Source: Nocardioidaceae bacterium UBA4001 (lineage in GTDB: Bacteria; Actinomycetota; Actinomycetes; Propionibacteriales; Nocardioidaceae). From it: a stretch of DNA of 64,000 bases. Made by a program: the position numbers and the translations under genes. The notes under the pieces are model-generated. The model saw only the letters and a program-made list of their open reading frames with translations, was not told where the DNA came from and did not search any database. The DNA lies in contig DGBP01000060.1 in assembly GCA_002384855.1 (NCBI GenBank), positions 1 through 64,000 on the forward strand, given 5' to 3'. This document shows, in pieces, positions 59,270-64,000 of the stretch (the stretch's first letter is position 1; every line of letters starts with the position of its first letter).

Positions 59270-59392
59270 TGGTCGTGCTCCTGCTCGGTTGTCGGTTGGT
59301 CACAGCTGCCCCGGGACCACAGGGGAGGGGTCGTTCAGGGCAAGTGAATGATCTTACCAACGTCCTGGGCAGGTGGACGAATTCCCGTGAGC

Positions 59393-59803
59393 TCACTGAC
59401 GCCGGCTCTGGCCCTCCGCGAGGCAGCCGACCACGTGCACGGTGGTGGCGCGCCGGTCCGTGCGGATGGTCTCGGTCAGCCGGGAGCGCTCCTGCCCGCC
59501 CGGTCCCACCGCGACGTTGAGCTCGCCCACCACGGAGTGGTCGGCGGCCTGGGCGCGCAGCAGGCAGGACGCCTCGACGTCACTGGTGCGGCGCTCCACG
59601 CTGAAGGTGGCGGTAGCGGTGTGGTCGTCGACGACGCCGTAGGCCTCGAGGCCGGAGCGCACCGCCGGGGAGGACGTGGGCAGCCAGGCCCAGACGAGCC
59701 ACGCGACCAGGACCAGGCCGAGCCCCGCGGCCGCGACGAGCCGGAGGCGTCGCCGGTCGCTGGAGGGGGTCCCGTATCTCGTCGCCAGGTCGGTCACCAC
59801 CAC
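59393..59803 (-). CDS. DUF4307 domain-containing membrane protein
   Basis: The 136-residue protein has a short N terminus (DLATRYGTPSSDRRRLRLVA), one transmembrane helix (AGLGLVLVAWLVWAWLP, about 27-43) and an extracytoplasmic beta domain of about 85 residues with conserved Cys residues (EASCLLRAQ and VVGCLAEG). This fits DUF4307, an actinobacterial family of unknown role usually next to greA and mca. It is divergent from mca with only 17 nt between starts. Confidence 0.87.
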   Translation of the reverse strand: MVVTDLATRYGTPSSDRRRLRLVAAAGLGLVLVAWLVWAWLPTSSPAVRSGLEAYGVVDDHTATATFSVERRTSDVEASCLLRAQAADHSVVGELNVAVGPGGQERSRLTETIRTDRRATTVHVVGCLAEGQSRRQ

Positions 59804-59820
59804 ATTCTAGGATTGCCCGC

Positions 59821-60699
59821 ATGCTCCGACTGATGCACGTCCACGCCCACCCCGACGACGAGTCGAGCAAGGGCGCCGCGACCACCGCCAAGTACGTCGC
59901 CGAGGGCGCCGACGTGCACGTGGTGACCTGCACCGGTGGGGAGCGGGGGTCGGTGCTCAACCCGAGGATGGACCGCCCCGAGGTCTGGGAGAACATCGCC
60001 GAGATCCGTCGCCGGGAGATGGACGCCGCCCGCGAGATCCTCGGGGTCACCCAGCACTGGCTGGGCTTCGTCGACTCCGGGTGGCCGGAGGGAGACCCGC
60101 CGCCCCCGCTCCCGGACGGCTGCTTCGCCGCGCTCCCGGTCGAGGACGCCGCCGAGCCGCTGGTGCGACTGATCCGGCAGATCAGGCCGCACGTGGTGAC
60201 GACGTACGACGAGAAGGGGGGCTATCCGCACCCCGACCACATCATGTGCCACCGGGTGGCCGTCGAGGCCTTCGAGGCGGCCGCCGACCCCGAGCGCTAC
60301 CCGGGCGCGGGGGAGCCGTGGCAGCCGCTGAAGCTCTACTACCACCACTCGTTCCACCGTGACCGCACCCAGGCGCTGCACGACGAGATGATCGTGCGCG
60401 GCCTCACCTCGCCCTACGAGGAGCGGCTGTCGAGCTGGAGGCCCGACCCGGAGCACGCCCAGCGGATCACCACACGGGTGCCGTGTGCGGAGTACTTCCC
60501 GCTGCGGGACCGGGCCCTCCTCGCCCACGCCACCCAGATCGACCCCGAGGGCGCCTGGTTCGCCTGCCCCCTGGAGGTCCATCAGAAGGCTTGGCCGACC
60601 GAGGACTACGAGCTCGTGAGGAGCTACGTGGACAGCGAGATCCCCGAGGACGACCTCTTCGCCGGGGTCCGCGAGTCGGTTGAGACGATGGGGGCATGA
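59821..60699 (+). CDS. mca: mycothiol S-conjugate amidase
   Basis: The 292-residue LmbE-fold enzyme has the zinc motif HVHAHPDDESSKGAATTAKY, TCTGGERGSVLNP and GGYPHPDHIMCHRVAVEAF. Its length and the sequence SFHRDRTQALHDEMI fit Mca rather than MshB. It cleaves mycothiol conjugates, releasing mercapturates for export, as part of detoxification. The ATG lies 7 nt after TAGGAT (59808-59813), suggesting a leaderless mRNA. The following small membrane gene overlaps its stop. Confidence 0.93.
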   Translation: MLRLMHVHAHPDDESSKGAATTAKYVAEGADVHVVTCTGGERGSVLNPRMDRPEVWENIAEIRRREMDAAREILGVTQHWLGFVDSGWPEGDPPPPLPDGCFAALPVEDAAEPLVRLIRQIRPHVVTTYDEKGGYPHPDHIMCHRVAVEAFEAAADPERYPGAGEPWQPLKLYYHHSFHRDRTQALHDEMIVRGLTSPYEERLSSWRPDPEHAQRITTRVPCAEYFPLRDRALLAHATQIDPEGAWFACPLEVHQKAWPTEDYELVRSYVDSEIPEDDLFAGVRESVETMGA

Positions 60700-60974
60700 A
60701 CACCGTGAGCCTGTGGGCCCTGCTCGTGCCCCTGTCGGAGGAGGACATCACCCAGCCGGAGGACTACGACCCGGGGATCGGCCTCTTCCTGCTGATCGCC
60801 TTCCTGGTGGTGGCGGTGGTCGTGCTCTGGCTCAGCTTCCGCAAGCAGCTGCGCAAGACCGACCGGAACTTCCTCGGCGACGGCTCGGGCCGCGGCGACT
60901 CCGACAGCGCCGCAGGCGACGGAGACCGCCCCGAAGCGGGCGGCGACGGCGAGAGCGGCAGGAGCAACCTCTAG
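60696..60974 (+). CDS. small membrane protein downstream of mca
   Basis: The 92-residue protein has one transmembrane helix (GIGLFLLIAFLVVAVVVLWL, about 27-46) and a Gly/Asp/Ser-rich C terminus (GDGSGRGDSDSAAGDGDRPE). Small membrane genes stand next to mca in other actinobacteria (Rv1083 in M. tuberculosis), with no known role. The ATG overlaps the mca stop by 4 nt, so the two are translated together. Confidence 0.8.
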   Translation: MNTVSLWALLVPLSEEDITQPEDYDPGIGLFLLIAFLVVAVVVLWLSFRKQLRKTDRNFLGDGSGRGDSDSAAGDGDRPEAGGDGESGRSNL

Positions 60975-60995
60975 CGTCGGGACGCCCCGGGGCGG

Positions 60996-61628
60996 TCAGC
61001 GGGGGTCGGTGCGTACGACGCGCACGAGGGCGTCGTACGCCGTGCGGGGCTCCTGGTCGGGGCTGCCCTCCGCAAGCAGGACCTCCCGGGCCACCCGCTC
61101 GGCACGCACCACCTCGAAGCGTTCCCCGTCGAGGTCGGCGAGCACGTCCTCGGCGGTGTAGAGCACGGCCGGCTCCTGCGGGCCCCCGGTGCCCTCGGTG
61201 AGGTTGGTGCTGTCGTGGGCGACGACGAGCAGGGTGCCGCCGTCGCGCAGGGCGGTGAATGCGCGTCGTACTGCCGCCCGGCGTTGCTCGGCGGGCAGCT
61301 GGAGGTAGGCGACGACCGCGAGGTCGTAGGTGTCGCGGCCCAGGTCGTCGTTGACGACGTCGGCCAGCAGCCACTCGACGCCCAGGTCGCCGCCGCGGCG
61401 CTGCGCGACGGCGCGGCCCTTGTCGAGGCCGGCGCGGGAGAAGTCGACCGCGGTCACCTGCCAGCCGCGCTCGGCCAGCCAGATGCTGTTGCGACCCTCC
61501 CCGGCCGCGACGTCGATCGCGCGGCCGGGGGAGAGGTCTGCAAGCTCGGACTCGACGAACTGGTTGGGTCCCGCGGACCACACCAGCGCGCTGTCGGCGT
61601 ACCGACGGTCCCAGTCGTGGGAGTCCAT
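60996..61628 (-). CDS. class I SAM-dependent methyltransferase
   Basis: The 210-residue Rossmann-fold methyltransferase has motif I AIDVAAGEGRNSIWLAERGW, acidic VTAVDFSRAGLDKGRAV and YDLAVVAYLQLPAEQRRAAV. The N terminus DWDRRYADSALVWSAGPNQF resembles TehB/thiol-type methyltransferases of actinobacteria. Substrate is unknown. ATG 61628 starts 5 nt after the CstR-like gene, so it is the last gene of the trxA/DUF302/cstR-type operon; a sulfur or thiol substrate would fit this context but is inference. Confidence 0.83.
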   Translation of the reverse strand: MDSHDWDRRYADSALVWSAGPNQFVESELADLSPGRAIDVAAGEGRNSIWLAERGWQVTAVDFSRAGLDKGRAVAQRRGGDLGVEWLLADVVNDDLGRDTYDLAVVAYLQLPAEQRRAAVRRAFTALRDGGTLLVVAHDSTNLTEGTGGPQEPAVLYTAEDVLADLDGERFEVVRAERVAREVLLAEGSPDQEPRTAYDALVRVVRTDPR

Positions 61629-61633
61629 CCAGA

Positions 61634-61897
61634 TCACGCGAGGGAGAGGAAGAGCTTCTCCATCTTCGCGGTGTCCAGGGCGGCGGCCTCGCCCTCCTGA
61701 ACCACGCACTGCCTCAAGCCGGAGGCGACGATGGCGAAACCGGCCCGGTCGAGCGCGCGGCTGACCGCGGCCAGCTGCGTCACGACGTCCTCGCACTCCC
61801 GACCCTCGTCGAGCATCTTGATGACACCGCTCAGCTGCCCCTGGGCACGCTTGAGGCGGTTGATCACCGCGACCATCTCTTCGGCAGGCAGTTCCAT
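61634..61897 (-). CDS. CsoR/FrmR/CstR (DUF156) family regulator, CstR-like
   Basis: The 87-residue all-helical repressor has VINRLKRAQGQLSGVIKMLD, the first Cys in EGRECEDVVTQLAAV and the second in ASGLRQCVVQEGEAA. The His found four positions before the second Cys in copper sensors is Gly here, so this looks like a two-Cys persulfide sensor (CstR type). Rhodanese, thioredoxin and metallo-beta-lactamase genes next to it support that. The expected targets are the ATACC-GGTAT sites at 62714 and 62814. Confidence 0.87.
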   Translation of the reverse strand: MELPAEEMVAVINRLKRAQGQLSGVIKMLDEGRECEDVVTQLAAVSRALDRAGFAIVASGLRQCVVQEGEAAALDTAKMEKLFLSLA

Positions 61898-61921
61898 CTC
61901 GGGATCCTTCTTACTCGTGGC

Positions 61922-62311
61922 TCACGCGGAGAGCGAGGCCAGTGCCTTCTCGAGGCGCTCCTTGGCCTCGTCGGCGACGGACTTCAGACCATCGTTCTTG
62001 GTCATGGCGACCATGGTCTCGGGGTCGACCGCCTCGACGACGGTACTCTCCCCGGACTCACGGACCACGACGTTGCAGGGCAGGAGCAGCCCGACGGACG
62101 GCTCGGCCAGCAGCGCCTGGTGCGCCAGCGGCGGCCGGCACGCGCCGAGGATGACCTGGGCGGGGACGTCGACGTCGAGCTTCTTCTTCAGCGTGGCCTT
62201 GATGTCGATCTCGGTCAGGACGCCGAAGCCCTGCTCGCCGAGCGCTGCCTTGACCGCCTCGACGGTCTCGGCGTAAGGGGTGCTGACGGTGGTGCTGATC
62301 GCGTAGCTCAT
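61922..62311 (-). CDS. DUF302 domain-containing protein
   Basis: The 129-residue protein matches DUF302: YAISTTVSTPYAETVEAVKA, LGEQGFGVLTEIDIKATLKK, VILGACRPPLAHQALLAEPS and VGLLLPCNVVVRESG. The Cys residues in GACRPP and LPCNV are conserved in the family. DUF302 genes often accompany rhodanese, thioredoxin and CsoR/CstR genes in sulfur-stress clusters, but their biochemical role is not established. It overlaps the thioredoxin gene by 4 nt. Confidence 0.9.
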   Translation of the reverse strand: MSYAISTTVSTPYAETVEAVKAALGEQGFGVLTEIDIKATLKKKLDVDVPAQVILGACRPPLAHQALLAEPSVGLLLPCNVVVRESGESTVVEAVDPETMVAMTKNDGLKSVADEAKERLEKALASLSA

Positions 62312-62682
62312 GCCTGCTCTCCCTGCTCCTGGGAGGCGACGGCCGCGTGGACCTCGGCCATGTCCAGGTCCTTGACCGCGGTGATCACCTGGTCCAGGGC
62401 GGCCGGCGGGAGCGCTCCGGGCTGGGCGAAGACGAGCACGCCCTCGCGGAAGGCCATCAGCGTCGGGATCGAGGTGATGTTCGCCGCGCGCGCCAACGCC
62501 TGCTCCGCCTCGGTGTCGACCTTCCCGAAGACGATGTCCGCGTACTGCTCGGACGCCTTCTCGTAGGTCGGGGCGAACTGCCGGCAGGGGCCGCACCACG
62601 CGGCCCAGAAGTCGACGAACACGATGTCGTTGTCGGCGACCGTCTGCTCGAAGTCGGTCGCGCCGAGGTTAACCGTTGCCAT
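62308..62682 (-). CDS. trxA: thioredoxin
   Basis: The 124-residue protein has the active-site motif VFVDFWAAWCGPCRQFAPTY, the cis-Pro loop ANITSIPTLMAFREG and a C-terminal helix of about 30 residues (DQVITAVKDLDMAEV). ATG 62682 is chosen because GGAGGG lies 9 nt upstream; ATG 62691 directly abuts that motif. It is the first gene of the minus-strand operon and is divergent from rhodanese across two CstR-type operators. It probably reduces protein persulfides or disulfides. Confidence 0.93.
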   Translation of the reverse strand: MATVNLGATDFEQTVADNDIVFVDFWAAWCGPCRQFAPTYEKASEQYADIVFGKVDTEAEQALARAANITSIPTLMAFREGVLVFAQPGALPPAALDQVITAVKDLDMAEVHAAVASQEQGEQA

Positions 62683-62713
62683 GCGCCTCATCCCTCCAGG
62701 GAGTTTGATCGTA

Positions 62714-62729
62714 ATACCTGCGGGGGTAT
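62714..62729. promoter_or_regulatory. CstR/CsoR-type operator at the trxA side
   Basis: ATACC-TGCGGG-GGTAT is a GC-centred palindrome with ATACC/GGTAT ends, the known operator type of CsoR-family repressors. It lies 32 nt upstream of the trxA start, within the promoter region of the minus-strand operon. Confidence 0.85.
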
Positions 62730-62813
62730 AACCCGGCTCGTTCCGGGTTCATTCCCACGACCACTTGTACCCAGGGAATGCATCCGACACCGCGTGGCGT
62801 TGGATCGGCATGC

Positions 62814-62829
62814 ATACCCTCCAGGGTAT
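62814..62829. promoter_or_regulatory. CstR/CsoR-type operator at the rhodanese side
   Basis: ATACCCT-CC-AGGGTAT is a perfect palindrome of the same type as 62714-62729. It lies 24 nt before the rhodanese ATG, so repressor binding would block that promoter. The Shine-Dalgarno AGGAAGGGAG follows. Confidence 0.87.
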
Positions 62830-62853
62830 CTGAGACGAAAGGAAGGGAGACGA

Positions 62854-63183
62854 ATGCGCGAGGTCGACATCGACCAGTTCGCACAGGCTCACGCCGAGGG
62901 GGCGAGGGTCGTCGACGTCCGCGAGGCGCGGGAGTACGTCTCGGGTCACGTGGAAGGCGCCGAACTCATCCCGATGGGTTACGTCCCCAGCCAGATGGCG
63001 CGGCTCCCCAAGGACGAGCCCGTCTACCTCATCTGCCGCACCGGCAACCGCTCGCTCGCGATGGCGGATTTTCTGCGAGCCTCGGGGTACGACGCACGAT
63101 CAGTGGCGGGCGGCACCGTGGCCTGGGCGAGGTCCGGCCGCGAGCTGGTCGAGGGCAGGGAGCCCAGCCGCCAGGCCGCGTGA
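62854..63183 (+). CDS. rhodanese domain protein (sulfurtransferase)
   Basis: The 109-residue single-domain rhodanese has VVDVREAREYVSGHVEGAEL and the active-site loop YLICRTGNRSLAMADFL with the catalytic Cys (about residue 63). It would transfer sulfane sulfur from thiosulfate or persulfides. No signal peptide is present. It precedes the metallo-beta-lactamase-fold gene by 22 nt, an association typical of persulfide dioxygenase/CstB systems. The repressor site in its promoter supports sulfide induction. Confidence 0.93.
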   Translation: MREVDIDQFAQAHAEGARVVDVREAREYVSGHVEGAELIPMGYVPSQMARLPKDEPVYLICRTGNRSLAMADFLRASGYDARSVAGGTVAWARSGRELVEGREPSRQAA

Positions 63184-63205
63184 ACACGCATGAGAGGAGC
63201 GCATC

Positions 63206-64000
63206 GTGACCGACATCGAGATCCGCACCCTGGAGACCCCGTCGCTGGGGGACCGCAGCTACCTCGTGCACGACGGCGAGGTCGCCTTCGTCGTCGACCC
63301 ACAGCGTGACATCGACCGGGTCCTCGAGCTCGCTTCGAAGGAGGGCGTGCGGGTGACGCACGTCTTCGAGACGCACATCCACAACGACTACGTGACCGGG
63401 GGCCTCGCCCTGGCCCGCGAGACGGGGGCGGCCTACCACGTCAACGCCGACGACGAGGTGAGCTTCGACCGGGAGCCGATCCGCGACGGGGCAGCCGTCG
63501 CGGTCGGCGACCGGATGACCGTCCGGGCGATCCACACCCCCGGCCACACCTTCACGCACCTGTCCTACGCCGTGGAGGCCGACGGCTCGCCGCTGGCAGT
63601 CTTCACCGGCGGCTCGCTGCTGTACGGCGCCACCGGGCGCCCGGACCTGCTGGGCGAGGAGCACACGGAGGAGCTGACCCACCTCCAGCACCGCTCCGCC
63701 CAGCGGCTCGCCGAGCTCCCCGACGCCACCGAGGTCTACCCCACGCACGGCTTCGGCAGCTTCTGTGCGGCCGGCTCCTCCGATGCCGACCTCACCGAGT
63801 CGACGATCGGGCGCGAGAAGACCGCCAACCCCGCGCTCACGGAGAGCGAGGAGGAGTACGTCCGCCAGATCGTCGAGGGCCTCGACGTCTACCCGGCGTA
63901 CTACGCGCAGATGGGCCCGGCCAACGCCGGTGGCCCCGGCGCGCCCGACCTCACCCCGCCGGAGACGGCGGACGCCGAGGAGCTCCGCCGCCGGCTGGAG
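63206..64000 (+). CDS. MBL-fold metallo-hydrolase, persulfide dioxygenase/CstB-like, cut by window end
   Basis: The 265 residues seen (GTG start after GAGAGGAGC) carry GDRSYLVHDGEVAFVVDPQR, the metal motif FETHIHNDYVTGGLALARET (HxHxDY), IHTPGHTFTHLSYAVE, LYGATGRPDLLGEE and VYPTHGFGSFC. These fit the persulfide-dioxygenase branch of metallo-beta-lactamases, often fused to C-terminal rhodanese domains, which may lie beyond the window. It would oxidise glutathione/mycothiol-type persulfides to sulfite. It forms an operon with the rhodanese gene. Confidence 0.88.
   Translation, partial: MTDIEIRTLETPSLGDRSYLVHDGEVAFVVDPQRDIDRVLELASKEGVRVTHVFETHIHNDYVTGGLALARETGAAYHVNADDEVSFDREPIRDGAAVAVGDRMTVRAIHTPGHTFTHLSYAVEADGSPLAVFTGGSLLYGATGRPDLLGEEHTEELTHLQHRSAQRLAELPDATEVYPTHGFGSFCAAGSSDADLTESTIGREKTANPALTESEEEYVRQIVEGLDVYPAYYAQMGPANAGGPGAPDLTPPETADAEELRRRLE

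Noticed and set aside
61634..61897. Copper sensor CsoR
   Set aside because: The His ligand four residues before the second Cys is Gly, and neighbours are sulfur genes without copper transporters; CstR-like fits better.

Overview
The window is chromosomal DNA of a very GC-rich actinobacterium. Gene order (pmt/rsmI/tatD/rpfB/rsmA/ispE; glmU/prs/rplY/pth; mfd/lipoprotein/mazG/eno/ftsB/DUF501/ppx; greA/DUF4307/mca), frequent GTG starts, a mycothiol amidase and many -10-like boxes 6-7 nt before start codons (leaderless genes) all point to Actinomycetes. The combination of genes and short repeats suggests a Nocardioides-like member of the Propionibacteriales; this is an inference from recall, not a database result. 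Layout: 1-1015 is the end of an integrated element (a DUF2599 gene end and a small membrane gene) that stops at a 45-nt 3' fragment of a tRNA-Ala gene. 1432-6253 is accessory: a small unknown protein, an XRE-cupin/PaiB/RhtA-like operon, a decayed phosphotransferase, a DUF1905 protein and a pyruvyl transferase-like protein. 6263-14852 is conserved housekeeping (protein mannosyltransferase, rsmI, tatD, an RpfB-type factor behind a structured leader, rsmA, ispE, ABC-F). 15025-19752 holds a MarR/methyltransferase pair and a two-desaturase locus with a TetR regulator and matching operators. 19830-36450 is dense core metabolism and information processing (tRNA-Gln, glmU, prs, rplY, pth, cysQ-like, mfd, mazG, eno, ftsB-like, ppx, uracil-DNA glycosylase, ACT protein, def). 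36459-38112 is a possible 1.6-kb mini-island: an odd tRNA-Leu(UAA), a secreted aspartate-rich calcium-binding-type protein, a strong terminator and a degraded copy of the tRNA 3' end. 38221-41877 is a glycine-betaine-type ABC transporter. 43970-52271 is rich in sulfur amino acid genes (cystathionine beta-synthase, TauE/SafE exporter, MsrA, cystathionine gamma-synthase) plus a guanidine-III riboswitch in front of an SMR exporter. 53695-58395 holds transporters, a MarR gene broken by an amber codon and threonine dehydratase. 58766-60974 is greA/DUF4307/mca. 60996-64000 is a divergent persulfide/sulfide-type locus (methyltransferase, CstR-like sensor, DUF302, thioredoxin; rhodanese, metallo-beta-lactamase-fold enzyme) with two matching ATACC...GGTAT operators. 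Signals not explained by genes: an ~88-bp imperfect palindrome present at 17900-17986 and 50990-51077; a two-palindrome operator shared by both desaturase promoters; paired inverted repeats at 14901-14977; GC-rich repeat-like inserts inside mfd, ppx and mutL; and strong apparent over-representation of the octamer GTACGACG on both strands. No CRISPR array, transposase, integrase or prophage is visible.
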